64,000 bases of DNA from Tiliqua scincoides (Eukaryota > Chordata > Lepidosauria > Squamata > Scincidae), in assembly GCF_035046505.1 (NCBI RefSeq), contig NC_089830.1:9600315-9664314 (forward strand). Direction: 5' to 3'. The notes under the pieces are model-generated. The model worked only from the letters and a program-made list of their open reading frames with translations. It did not search any database and had not been told where the DNA came from. The position numbers and the translations under genes are program-made. Below are positions 1 to 12,200 of the stretch, one piece after another; within the stretch, counting starts at the first letter, position 1; every line of letters begins with the position of its first letter.

Positions 1-170
1 TATTATTTTCAGGCCTGTGTTATTATTCTCATTTAAGCATGCATTGGATTGTAACCTGAGGTGAAAAGGAGATCACCATACACACAATGGACTGGACAGC
101 AAATGTGAATCTCTAGCACATATTCTCACACCAGGAGATAAACACCTGCCTTTCATACTGTGGTTCCTAC

Positions 171-330
171 CCTATCCAGCTTTCTAGCACTGATGCAGCT
201 GTGCCAATGGGGTGTGTGCTGCTTCCTGTGATGGAGGGGGCAGTCATAGATGCCTCCTCAAGGAAAGGGAATATTTGTTCCTTTGACTTGGGGCTGCTTT
301 GGTGCTGGAAAGTTGGATAGGATTGGACTC
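171..330. mobile_element. Short TIR element of the CCTATCCAGCTTTC family
   Basis: Starts with CCTATCCAGCTTTCTAGCA and ends with the reverse complement TGCTGGAAAGTTGGATAGG. It shares its body plan with the copies at 32155, 37704, 38074 and 48855. Confidence 0.55.
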
Positions 331-467
331 TGTATGTACAGTACTTACAACTGTATACAAGCGTGCAGCAAACATGGTTGTCACGTGAAATGTGAAGCAG
401 CTCTGAGCTGCAGTGTTTGGTTTGGATGTAGAAGATCCGAGCTCAAATTTTCATTCATTCATTTTTC

Positions 468-960
468 ACATTTTTTATACCACCCTTCCTCCAAGGAGCT
501 CAGGGTAGTGTTCCTTCCCTTGTTCCTTCCCTCCTTTTGTCCTCACAACAACCCTGTAAGGGAGGCGAGGCTGAGCGAGAAAGTGACTGGTCCAAGGTCA
601 TTGTTAAATAGTGGGTCCACGAGAACAAAGGAAGGCATAGAGATAACAGCTCAACACGTTTATTTCATCTTCAGAAAAGAATCTGGCAATGAAAACACAA
701 GGCAAACACTCCTGGCTTTATACCCCTTTGCTCCACCCAGATTCCCCACAATTGGAGCTGTTGAAACACTAAACTAGAGTGCTAATCAGATGGTAGGATT
801 TCGATCCACCACCCAATAAGACTGGGCCAATCGGTTATGAAGGATTTCGCTCCTGCATAACCTGCATACAGAACAGTTACCCAGGAAGCTTTGTGGCTGA
901 GCAGGAATTTGAACCTAGATTTTCCTGGTCCAACACCAGAACCACTCCAACATCCTGGCT
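468..960 (-). mobile_element. tRNA-derived SINE (Sauria-type), split by a solo LTR
   Basis: Reading the minus strand: tRNA-like head with a degenerate box B, then the ACCTTGG...CACTTTCTCGC region, the TTGTTGTGAGGA core and a GAGCTCCTTGGAGGAAGGG tail. The same structure occurs at 22519 and 52080. Interrupted at 602-875. Confidence 0.75.
602..875 (-). mobile_element. Solo LTR (fossil) inserted in a SINE
   Basis: Termini are TGTT...AACA, and the flanks 597-601 and 876-880 look like copies of a 5-bp target (gtcac in related SINEs). On the minus strand a TATAAA-type promoter motif and, further on, an AATAAA signal are visible, in the order expected of an LTR. No internal region or second LTR, so it is a solo LTR of a retroviral or Gypsy-type element. 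Family not identified; moderately old. Confidence 0.7.
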
Positions 961-1885
961 ATCATATCATGCCTCACAGCCTGTTCCCATGCAGAACTGG
1001 GTGCATTTAGAGTAATGAATTTAGTGCAAATGAATGAAGCACTCATGCCTGGTCTTCAGCAATCATGATGCCTTGTGGATAAGTCATCCTCTGGAAGGTG
1101 ATTAAGAAAAAAACCCAGCACATAGCACTTGGCCCAATGGCTAGAACCTCTGATTTGTTACACCCCACCCCCATCTCCCAGGTAGAATATTTAAGCAAGA
1201 GGAAGAGCAGCCTGGCCCAGAACAACAGCCAGGGAAAGAGCACCTGTTGAAAGCTTGAGTCCCACCTCTCCACAAGAAAAGGATGCCTTCTCTGCTCTAG
1301 TGGCTGGTTGCAGTGTGACTAAGGTATGAATTACTGTGGCTGAATCTGCCTTCTTCAGGAAGAAGGCAAGCTGGACCAATGTGCTCCTGGCCTATGATAT
1401 GACCTGGAATTCAGGGTCATGGCCACCCTCAAGCTGTCAGCCTGATCCTTCAAGGGGAGCATAACCCTGTCCAGAAGAGACTGTAGATCCAAACCCAAAT
1501 CAGTTCTTCTGCTGATCACCTCTTGCCTTGCCTGCATTCAGTTTCTTCCCTTGTATCCAGTCCTTCACCATGGTCAGGCACTGGGTCATATATCTACAGC
1601 TCCCTGGTAATAGATGAAAAAGAGATGGAGATCAATGTGCTGATGATACCCTTATAAGCTGACGTGAGTCCCCTAGCAAGAGAAAGGGTATACATTTTGA
1701 AAAATGGCAATGGTAATGGTAAATAACAGTAAAAACTTGGTGCTTTCAAAATCAACAACAAAAGAACAGTTGGGAAGTTTACTATTCAAAGAAAAATGTT
1801 ACAATTGGCCAAGCTGATCAGAGAAATGTTAAATTTTTTTTTCTGTGCTAACCATGAAACTAATTGAATTAACTGGGATAAATTA

Positions 1886-2062
1886 AGGCTGAAATCCTAT
1901 ATGTATTCACCTGGCAATAAGTCACATTGAAGTAAATGGGACCTACTTCTGAATAGACATGCATAGGATTGCACTGTAAGACTGCAATCCTAGACACACT
2001 TACCTGGGAGCTGGTCCCACTCAACCCCAATGGGACTTACTTCTGTGCTCAGCACAGGACTA
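1886..2062. repeat. Two tandem copies of a ~90-bp palindromic module
   Basis: Each unit reads from a GCAATCCTA end through (A/G)TAAGTCCCATTG to CAATGGGACTTACTTCTG and a (A/G)GGATTGCA end, an imperfect inverted repeat. Other copies lie at 13775-13953 (two), 25388-25478, 32618-32712, 36125-36216 and 60751-60845. Confidence 0.65.
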
Positions 2063-2725
2063 GGCAGTGAGATTCCAACAAGCACTAACCTGAGTGCACT
2101 TGGAACGAAGGCTGTTTTCTCTTGCTGGAGTGTTTGGCTGGTTGACTTTGGATTCGCCAACCTTTGGCATCGGAGATCCAAGACGGACTGAGAAACAGGA
2201 ACACACTGGAGCTCTACACTGTGTCCTGGTGCTGTGCCAAGAATGTTCCAGGCTGCAGTCCAAGCCTCAAATCGAGGCCTCCCTCCTTCCCACCCAATGG
2301 ACGTGGAAACGTGAATGACAGTTTCAAACAAGTCTGACTGTTTTGGGGAGTTCAGGTTGGTTTTAAATAAGGGAAGCATGTTCTGACCCCTGCCATCAGA
2401 CTAAGGCCCCACTGGGAGGCCCCACTGACTCCCAGGAAGAACCTTAGGGCAAGGGGAAGCCCAGCCCAGCTTGAGCAGTCAGCAGGAGAAAGAGCAGCTG
2501 CAGGGACCTTCTTTCTCCACTCCATGCAGACAGAAAGAACACTCTGCTCCAGCCCAGGACTAAAGAACTGAAGGAACCGAAGACATGCTGAGCTCTATCA
2601 GCAGCTGGAATGTGGTTGCTCTTTGCTGTTGGCCATATCAGGGATAATTTTGATTAAAATTGTGCAAATCTTCAAAGTGAATAAAATACGTCTGCTTGAG
2701 ATGAAGCCCTTTGCTTACAATACAT

Positions 2726-3187
2726 CAGGGGTGTCCAAAGTTTTTGGCAAGAGGGCTACATTGTCTCTCTGACACTATGTTGGGGGCCGGGGAAAAAAAA
2801 GAATTAATTTACATTTAAAATTTGAATAAATTTACATAAGTTTACATGTGAATATATTAAACATGGAACTTATATGAATGAATGAAGGTCTTGAATTGCT
2901 CAAGGCCTATAAAAGGCCTTGCACAAAGCAAGGCTGGCTTTTCCTTTGCTGCTGCTACTGCATCGCAGACATGAAACAACAAGCGGTGGAGGGAGCCCTC
3001 ATCCCACAGCTAACTCGAGAGGTCAAACAGTTGCCCTCATGCTGAGAGCAGTTGCATCGGGCCAGCATGGGCTCTAGCAAATCTCCGGAGGGCTAGAGCT
3101 CATTAGAGACTGGGGGCTCCCAGTGGGCCGGATTGGGAGCCCTCAAGGGCTGCAAGTGGCCCCAGGGCCGGGGTTTGGGCACCCCTG
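2726..3187 (+). mobile_element. Nonautonomous hAT-like element, CAGGGGTGTCCAAA family
   Basis: Termini CAGGGGTGTCCAAA and TTTGGGCACCCCTG, flanked by a perfect 8-bp duplication CAATACAT (2718-2725 and 3188-3195). 462 bp with no transposase frame. A full copy in reverse is at 23003 and a truncated one at 60143. Confidence 0.88.
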
Positions 3188-3629
3188 CAATACATGAAGG
3201 TTTCCACCATCTTCATCTATGGCTGTGGAACCTGTAACCCACACGTTTTGGAATGTGTAACCTGAACACATTTTGTAATTGCAAACATTCAAAGTATTGC
3301 ACGTTTTATGAAAGGGACATAACACCTCAGGAAGAATGCATTCCACTGTTTATAAATGGCTAACAATTTTTAATGTATCTTTATTACATGCAAAATTTTC
3401 AAGTGAGAGAATACAGAGCTTCAGCAGGTTGACAGTGTTTACAGGACTCCAGAACACATTTTATAATGACAAACACCCAGACAAAGTGTCATTCTTCGGG
3501 GAAGTGGTTTCAAGGGATTCCTAACACCCCGAACAAACTGCAGTTCCTAGGATGATCTGGAGTAAGGTGTGACAGCCAACTCATATAAAATAAACGGATA
3601 TAAGTTTGTAGAGTAGACAGGGCCTAGCC

Positions 3630-3946
3630 CAGTGGTTCCCAAACTGTGTGTTGCAATGCCCTGGGGCATTGTGAGCCATCTATCAGGGCGCGGCAGGCTG
3701 CCCTTGCCACTCCAAACAGCAGTTGGAAGCTTGGCATGGTGGGAAGAGCTCCAGTTCACGAAAACCATGTGCTGGGAAAAGCCCTCCTGCCCACCCTGAC
3801 CTCCTTACCACTGTTTGGAGCGGCGCACAATGTCACCGAATTTGGAAGTGATTTGCGATGATGTCATAGTCAGTCACTTCCGGGAGCTGCACACTGCAAA
3901 TTCAGTATTGGGGGCATTGCGGGTCCCAACACTTTGGGAATTGCTG
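3630..3946. mobile_element. Nonautonomous hAT-like element
   Basis: Starts CAGTGGTTCCCAAACTG and ends CTTTGGGAATTGCTG. The flanking octamers gcctagcc/gcttaact match at 5 of 8 positions, with transitions only, consistent with an old target duplication. Confidence 0.6.
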
Positions 3947-4750
3947 GCTTAACTTGAAAGGAGATGTCAACAAAAGGTAGAAGAAGAAAAGAGGTGACTT
4001 AACCATTTGGCAATATGGTGTAGATGGGCCTAGGATCCCATGAGACTTGCATGCTCAATACTTCTCAGTGTAAGGTTTTGCTTTTCACAGTCCTGTGTGC
4101 TGTTTCCACAGCAGGATGTGGAGGGGTCCTGGTCTGTGGAAACCCAAGCACTGCACTTGCTGCCTGCTGATTGTGGACCTTGTGGGAGTCAAGGAGATAT
4201 CTCCCCTCCTGTTGCTCCTGTCTGGGCATGGGATCCTGCGTCCGGTTTTACCATGGATTCCCAAGGCAGGGAAGCTGCTACAGGTATCTTGCCAAATAGG
4301 GGAGGTATTTTGAGCAGAGGAAATTTAAAAGAAAATTGACCTCAACTCCACAGTTTGATCTGCTATGCTCCTCACCTGACTGCATATGTTGAAAGCCACA
4401 AGTTATTAACCTTATGATATGGGCTGACTGTTAGGGATTTTCTCCACTGTGTGGGCTGCAAGGTCAGCATCGTTTGCCAGGATTGTTGAGCTTCTGCCAA
4501 GGCCTCAGGGCTCTCCCAAGGCCCCTTGCTGATCCCTGAGACCTCCTCAGTGGCCATAGCTTTTGTGGGCTGGCAGAGGAAAAGCAACTCTCTCAGTATC
4601 ACCCAGGTAGGTGGAAGCCCATGAAAAGCAGGTTGCGGAGGGTGACTTGAAACCAGACATGGTTTAAATGGATACTTTCCTGTCCATCTTCACTGGACAG
4701 AGTAAATAGAGGCACCCAGTTGTGTCTTCTTTCTGACGCTTTTAAATATA

Positions 4751-5116
4751 GCTAGGACCTCAGTATCCATGGTGGTTCTATTCTGGAACTCTCAGCAGAT
4801 ACCAAAATTCATGGAGTCCACATTTGAAGGGCTATAAAAAAAACTTACCAAAATCTTGCTTCCTGCCTTTGTGTTGCCAAATCGCACCATTTCCTAGCCT
4901 GTATGGCTAGTTTTAGGACGTAAAGATTCACTTCCAGGTCACATGGAGATTCCCTGCTCCTCCTGGCCTAGCCCCAGAATGCATTGTGAGTGCTTTTAAA
5001 CATTAAAAATAGAATGTTTCTAAAGCCCTTTAAATGTGGACCCTGATATCTACTGGCATCTGTGGTGAGTCAAATCCACAGATGCCAGACCCACAGATAA
5101 CTGCGAGTCCACTGTA
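4751..5116. mobile_element. Tigger/pogo-like DNA transposon relic
   Basis: One end reads CCTCAGTATCCATGGTGG, the other CACAGATAACTGCGAGTCC. These resemble the CCTCGGTATCCGTGGG termini of Tigger elements, with TA at both flanks. No transposase frame. Confidence 0.5.
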
Positions 5117-5231
5117 ACTGTAAGGAACTTGGAGTTTCTAACCCCTGCTAATTGGGTAAAAGGCACTTTTTCAAGTGGGTGCTCCTTTTTTAGCAGGGGG
5201 AGAGTAACTGGCCCACCTCACCCCAGCACTG

Positions 5232-5681
5232 TAAGAACATAAGAACAGCCCCACTGGATCAGGCTATAGGCCCATCTAGTCCAGCTTCCTGTATCTCACA
5301 GCGGACCACCAAATGCCTCAGGGAGCACACCAGATAACAAGAGACCTCATCCTGGTGCCCTCCCTTGCATCTGGCATTCTGACATAACCCATTTCTACAA
5401 TCAGGAGGTTGCGCATACACATCATGGCTTGTACCCCATAATGGATTTTTCCTCCAGAAACTTGTCCAATCCCCTTTTAAAGGCGTCTAGGCTAGACGCC
5501 AGCACCACATCCTGTGGCAAGGAGTTCCACAGACTGACCACACGCTGAATAAAGAAATATTTTTCTAACCTGCCCAACACTCAATTTTAGTGGATGTCCC
5601 CTGGTTCTGGTATTATGTGAGAGTGTAAAGAGCATCTCCCTATCCACTCTGTCCATCCCCTGCATAATTTTGTATGTCTCA
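5232..5681 (-). mobile_element. CR1 LINE, 3' end
   Basis: The minus strand encodes the C-terminal end of the CR1 reverse-transcriptase protein (WNSLPQDVV-type motif) and ends in the usual ...CTGTTCTTATGTTCTTA. Very similar to the copy at 31111. Severely 5' truncated. Confidence 0.85.
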
Positions 5682-5694
5682 AGTGGCTGTCTGC

Positions 5695-5865
5695 TGGTAT
5701 TCTTTTGCATCTTTTTAGATTGTGAGCCCTTCTGGGACAGGGAGCCATTTAGTTATTTGATTTTTCTCTGTAAACCACTTTGTGAACTTTTAGTTGAAAA
5801 GCGGTATATAAATACTGTTAATAACAATAATAATAACTAATAATAATAATAATAGTTGTCAAACT
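5695..5865 (+). mobile_element. SINE-like tail with TAA-rich 3' end
   Basis: A stretch starting GATTGTGAGCCCTTCTGGGA, continuing CTGTAAACCACTTTGTGAA and AAAGCGGTATATAAATA into a TAA/AATAAT run. Typical of reptile retroposon 3' ends; family not identified. Confidence 0.45.
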
Positions 5866-5988
5866 GGGTCTTGATGTTAGCAGAAGATGTTTGGTAAAAG
5901 GAAGGGATCCAATTACAAACCTGTTTGACTGTGCTAACTTTGTGATTGTTGCCCTACTCTTTCTGTACTCTCCCCATGGACTCTGTTT

Positions 5989-6230
5989 TTAGCGCACCTT
6001 CATCTCCGTGCGCTTGTAGGAGTGTCCAACTCCCTTGCCAGTTTTCCAGTCTATACCATAACGCTGTGCCTTTCGGTTTCCAATGGGATAGCCCCCATTC
6101 AGGTTGGAATAATAGCAGTTTTTATACCACCAGGCTCCGTGCACCACCTCGGCACAGTTCTGTGTCCCGCTATCGTTGTCGCTGTCATGGGTGGAAAAGG
6201 ACTGGTTGTTGTGAAAAGTCAAGGAGTCAC
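5989..6230 (-). CDS. FCN3: FCN3 exon 8: C-terminal ligand- and Ca-binding part
   Basis: The final exon, with acceptor TTTTGCAG, starts with GT (completing Gly223) and stops with TAA at 5991-5989. It encodes 79 residues beginning [20 protein letters not shown]. It carries the acidic Ca-binding loop (DSDND), the conserved QNC cysteine, [18 protein letters not shown] and the terminal [16 protein letters not shown]. All structural cysteines of the C-terminal disulfide are present. Confidence 0.97.
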
Positions 6231-9200
6231 CTGCAAAACACACAGATGTAGTATAGGAGACTGTCTTTCAGCAGTGAGTAGCTGTACCATAGGATGGTCT
6301 GAAGGCATTCAGTAATTCTTCTGAAACAAAGCCTGGCTGGGTCTGGGCTGGGTCTGGTCAATGACTGGGTGAGAGACCTGTGTATGTGTGGAAATTCCAT
6401 GCAGAATAGTATGTGTCCCAAGAAAATAAAGGAAGGCTAGAATTGTAATAAACAAACAAGGGCAAAATGACACCCCTCCCTCCTTATCTTGAGTGGCACA
6501 CTAATAGCAAATGAAGTGATCAAGGACTGACCAGGATATGAGCAGGGATGGGAAAGTTCAGTGCAGCTTGATTTGAGTTGAGTCTAGAGTCACCCAAATT
6601 CACGCAGTTTTGCGACCCAAGTCCAAGCCACTGACTTGAGTTCCCAAACCTGGATATGAGTCCTTTTTTTGACTGCCACTTCCTCCGCTTTATAGCTGTG
6701 GCTCAACTCTAGGCAGCCAATGGGGATCACAAGCTGCAATAGGACTTCCCCAGGTCCAAAGGGATTGAAGACGGGGAGAAATCTGCAGGGTTGTGCTTAA
6801 GGAAACTGTGCAAGGTGCCAGAGTACAACAGAGGTGATTGATGACCAAAATGGCAACTGCTACATTCTAGAAGGGTCAGTTGCAGAGTTCTCCTCTAGAT
6901 GATAGAATAATTATTCCCTACAGTGGTTCTAAAACTTTGAGCACCGGGACCCACTTTTTAGAATAAGAATCTGTCAGGACCCATCAGAAGTGATGTCATG
7001 ACCAGAAGTGACATCATCAAGCAGGAAAATTAACAATCCTATACTGCAATCCTACCCACTTTTACCCAGGAGTAAGTCCCATTGACTATCATTGTTAAAA
7101 GCATATACGAGTAGCCTGTTAAAAATACAGATATATAATATTTCCCCAAATGCAGTCGCATACCCTGGTAGCATCAAGTCTAATATATTAAAAATAAAAT
7201 ATTGAAATGAATGGGGACCCAACTAAAATTGGCTAACAACCCACCTAGTGGGTCCTGACCCACAATTTGAGAAACACTGCCTTACACAATTTTGTCTTAA
7301 GACAATATCACCACTGTGCTTAGGTTTGAGTTCTTTTTTCTTTTTTCTTAGGTATACAATGTCATTTTAAATTAATATGTTTTTTATTCTCTCAAACCAT
7401 CGTCATCATCATCAGTGTGTCACAGTCCACCAGATGTTTGGACTGGGTTTTCTGGGTGTTCGCTAAATAAGTATGTTTTGAGCCACCTTGAACATCCTCC
7501 CTTGCAGGAAGGGAAAGGTAATATACAAATATGTTAAATAAAGAAACAAATATGACTTTGAATGAATGAATGAATGAATGAATGAATGAATGGTGCTGTT
7601 TACCAACAGCAATTGCAGGGTCTGAATTCCACAGACTCATTTCAGGAAACAACATATACCTCAAGGCCTTGTTTCATGTGTCTTTTTAGGGTTGTTGGGT
7701 CTTGTAAAAAGAATAATTAAGGGTAGTTGGTTAAAGAAAAAAAAGAACAGAGTGGTAACTGTGCCATTATCCAATGATTTCTCTAAAAAGAAATGGAACG
7801 AGCATATCTAGCATGAAAGCAGCTTTTAAGTCCCTTACCTGCTGAGCCAGCCAGGAAAGGCCCCAGAACAAGCTGGTACTTCTGTTCTTCTCCCCTGAGC
7901 TGGAAAGACTGATAATGAGCAAAGGCCTTATGGTCATCAAAGTCCACCAAATCCACCCGGAGCTGGTGCTCTCCTAAAGACCAGAGGAGAACAGAACACA
8001 GGAGCTGAACTTTGGGTTACTCAGAAATACTCCAAGAGTGTCTTCATGCAAAAAGGAAAAACAGAAGAGGTGAGTCATGAGGACAACAGGGGAATTTGAG
8101 AACTGTGGGCAGGCAGGGGTTGAGCAGGGGATGTGGGGGCCAGGATCTGGCACTTGTGCCAGATCCTAACCTCAGTCTGGGTGGTCCAGAGCAACTCTGG
8201 GCTGCTCAGATGTGGGCCACCACTTCAGTGCATTTCCCTTGCCCCTGACTGAGCTGCAACCAGCCCCAATCCCATCCTGGGCAAGCCAGCCAGCCACCCT
8301 GTTCCAGCACGGAATAGGATTGGGCTGTCCATGAATGCATCCCTGTCCCAAAAGGATTCACATTCTAAAAATATCATTTTCTTCCTTTTTGATGGTGGTT
8401 AAACAAAAAGACCTGCGGCTTCTGAATTGGGCACTGGGATCATGGGAATTCCCAAATTGGGAGTGTGGTGCAGTAATGGAGACATTATATTTGCTTCTAC
8501 ATACACTGAAATGCTACAGGTAAACTCAAGCAAAACTCAAGCATCTGCCTTCTCAATGAAGAAAAAAGGACTGCAGCTCTCTTTCGCCACCCAGAGGCTC
8601 TTGGCAGCATGGCAGCTCCCTGTTACAGGCAACGCTTCCACAAATCAACAGATTGGCAGGCACTCTTACCCGCCCGTGTAAGAAGATGAATGTTCTCATT
8701 GCCCAACCAGAAGTCTGACAGCTGATTCCCAAATCCCTTCTGGTAATCACTCCAAGGGCGGTAGAAGTCAACAGACCCATCCATCCTTCTCTGAAACACC
8801 TGAAAGAAATGAGAAAGATGTAGTACCAGTATATTGAGTGGTAAGGATCATTGGTCCCAGAAGGTAACCTGGAACTGTGTTATGGTAATAAGGTAGAAGT
8901 AAAATGAATGGACCAAAGAAGAACTGATGTTTTTTAATTGTGGTGTTGGATAAAGTTATTATGTATACAATGGATAGTTAGAGTAACCAGCAGAGAAGTG
9001 CTGGATGATATAAAACTAGATACACCATTAGAAGCCAAAATTGCAAGATTTGCCTGATTTACTTTGGCCATGTCATGCGTGCAAATTCACTAAAGAAGTC
9101 AATGATGGTAGTGGAACAAGAAAGAGGGGCAGGCAAAGATCATGCTGGTTTGATACCATCAAAACAGATACAAAGATGAACGAAAGAAGCCATGCTTGAC

Positions 9201-12200
9201 ATGGACAGCACTCACCAATAAAGTTACCAAGAATCAGACACAACTGAATGAGTTGTTGTTGGCAACCTTCAGTCTTGAAAGACTATGGTATTGCGCTCTG
9301 AATGGTGGTTCTGGCACAGCGTCTAGTGTGGCTGAAAAGGCCGATTCGGGAGTGACAATCCCTTCCACACTGGGAGCAAGTGTGGTGTGTCCCGGATCTG
9401 TCTCCTTGGCTATGGGACTTCCTTCTTTGCCTCTTTGCCTCAGTCTGTTGGCAAAGTGTCTCTTCAAACTGGGAGAGGCCATGCTGCACAGCCTGCCTCC
9501 AAGCAGAACGCTCAGAGGCCAAGGTTTCCCATCTGTTGAGGTTCATTCCTAAGGCTTTCAGATCCCTCTTGCAGATATCCTTGTAGCGCAGCTGTGGTCT
9601 ACCCATAGGGCGCTTTCCCTGCACAAGTTCTCCATAGAGGAGATCCTTTGGGATCCGACCATCACCCATTCTCATGACATGACCAAGCCAACACAGGCAT
9701 CTCTGTTTCAGCAGTGTATACACGCTGGGGATTCCAGCTCGTTCCAGGACTGTGTTGTTTGGAACTTTGTCCTGCCAGGTGATACCGAGGATGCATCGGA
9801 GGCAGCGCATGTGGAAAGCATTCAGCTTCTTCTCCTGTTGTGTGCAAAGAGTCCATGACTCGCTGCAGCACAGAAGTGTACTGAATGGGTACAACACACA
9901 AAATGGTTGGAGCAAAACTCCCTATGATAGACTCCACAGCCTCCTCACTTGTAGTCAAGGGAAGGAACTCTGGCAACTAAAAAATTCCTCTTGCTGCTGC
10001 TGAATTTTCAGAAACCAGGACTAGATTTTGGGGGGAAAGGAAAGAGTCTGTGTTCTCATGCAAAAGCATGAGGCAGAAACTGCCTCTCCTTTTCTCCACA
10101 GGCAGCTTGGGGAGAGAAAGGAGACTGGGAAAGGAGACTCCCTCCTCAGGACTGAGTGTGTTTGCTGTACTGGAATCAGGGCTAGCTCCAGAAGCTGCAG
10201 AGCCCAATGCAGTGCATTTCTGGGGGGGGGTCCACCCCCACAGCCCCCCCCCACAGCCCCCTGACTCAACAAGCAGCCACAGTGGCAACAGTGTTGCACT
10301 CCCAATGCTGATGGTACTGCATGAGAAGTGTGACACTCAGAAATAGTTGGCGGTTACGTGGAGATGTCACCACCAACTGCTTCCAGGAGATCCATTTCAG
10401 GCCGTATGGAAGCAAGGGTGGGCAAGGAGGGCCATGCACAGTGCTCTGCTTGCCCCACCTTGGCTTGGATAATTCCATGCCAGGGTGGTGGTAGGGGCAG
10501 AAGAAGCCCCTGTGAAGAATAGGGCCCAATTTGGCTGAACTGGCCAAATTGCTCAAAGGCTGGCCCTGACTAGAGTGTGTGTTCACTCCAAGCACCTGGT
10601 GAGTTGACCTCCTCGACTGTCCCAAACGTGCCAACACTTCTCTCTCTCCTGCTTGCACTGCATCAGTCAGCCCAGGGACACTAGACAAACCGGAGAGCTG
10701 CTTCCAGGATTTAATGCTTTGTGTTTCTCATTCCCTTTTCATCCTGATGTTGCCAGGCAATCCTAATTTCCCCATCCCCACTTCGTTTCCACATATATAG
10801 AGCAAAGGGGGGAAAAAATCACAAAGGCAAGGGGAGCAGGTGAAATTTCTTTAGGGAAAATGCTGCATGAGAGCTGAGCTCTGTGCGTGAAAGTTTTCCA
10901 ACCTAGGAAGGGTAGGCGGAGATCCCAGATTTTGCACCAGCTCCCTTTGTGTGCTGCTTTCTGAAGGTTGATTAAAGAGAGACATCTCCAAGGAACTGAG
11001 CAGCTTTGAGGGGTTAGGCTAGCACAAAAACCTGGATGGGTTTCTTTTGTAGCGGATAGACTCTGCTAATTGACTTTTTTAGCCCTGGTAATGAGAAACA
11101 GATCCTTGTTGGACCATGTCATCTATCCAGGTGGGTGCAAAAAAAATATGAAAATCCTACTTATCACAAGAGAATCAAAGAGGGGGAAAGCAGGGAAGAG
11201 CTGCTGAATGAGAGTTGTTTGGGGGAAATCAGGATAATGTTATTGTTCAGGGATTCAGGTTTGTGGTGGTGCTTGGCCATTGTTAAGTTCCCCTAACTGG
11301 TATTAGGAGAAACAGGCTGCACATGCTCAGTGGAAAAGAGAATGGTACTCTTCATATGCTCAGAGGAACTTTTAGAATATTCCTGCTAGACTGAATCATG
11401 GCTCGCACATTACGAGATGCTGGGAGGGTAATGTTGGGAGTATATTTTAGAAGTGTTTGGTGCATCCATCCATGTCAGTCTGGAATGTGTGTCAAGACCA
11501 GTGGTGGTGTTGGAGAACCGGTTGATGCTTGGCTAATGTGCTTGGCTAATTTGTGGTCCCTTGAGAATATGGTGTAATCATGAGCAGATTGCACTGCTGC
11601 CTTCACCTTGATGCAGCCACCCGGGACCATGGCACTCACCAGCCAGCCCCCTCCATCGGTATCCATGTCACAGAAGACCCGTAAAGGTTGGCATTCGGGC
11701 AGATAGATGGTGTACCAGCCGCTCAAGAACTCCCCTTTGCTCAAGAGATCCTTGCAGTTCCTTGGCCCTGTAAACAATGAAGAAATTAGTCCCTGGGGGA
11801 AGAGAACACAAGATAAGACTGAACATAAAGGGAGTAGAGAAACGACCTGTTAAGTGGGAGCAGAATGTTTGTATTCTAAAAGAGTCTGGGCTCAATGCTG
11901 AACTTCACACAATGGTTTAATTCAAGGGCCTTTTAGGGTAGCTCCACATTTTCCACAGCAGACGCATATGCTAAGTGTAGACAGGTGTTACCTGAAGCAC
12001 ACATCCATTTAATTAAGAGAGTTGGCCTCAGGAGTACATTATGCAAGTGCTAGAACAGCTGCACTGGTTCCAATTCATTTTGCACCAGCTTTTCACTCCT
12101 CATGCAGGCACACGTGCGCAGAGGTTCAGACTCCAATGTGGGGGTTTCAGGCACGGCTCTGCTCTTCCCTTGGCCTGTTCAGCCACTGTCTGCCCAGTGG

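Noticed and set aside
1-5988. MAP3K6 5' exons expected downstream of FCN3
   Set aside because: No kinase or MAP3K6-like sequence seen on the minus strand; only repeats and unrecognised sequence.
9283-9915. 210-codon frame with zinc-finger-like end considered as a host zinc-finger gene
   Set aside because: The GHVMRM...GRPQLRYKD pattern is LINE RT C-terminal sequence.
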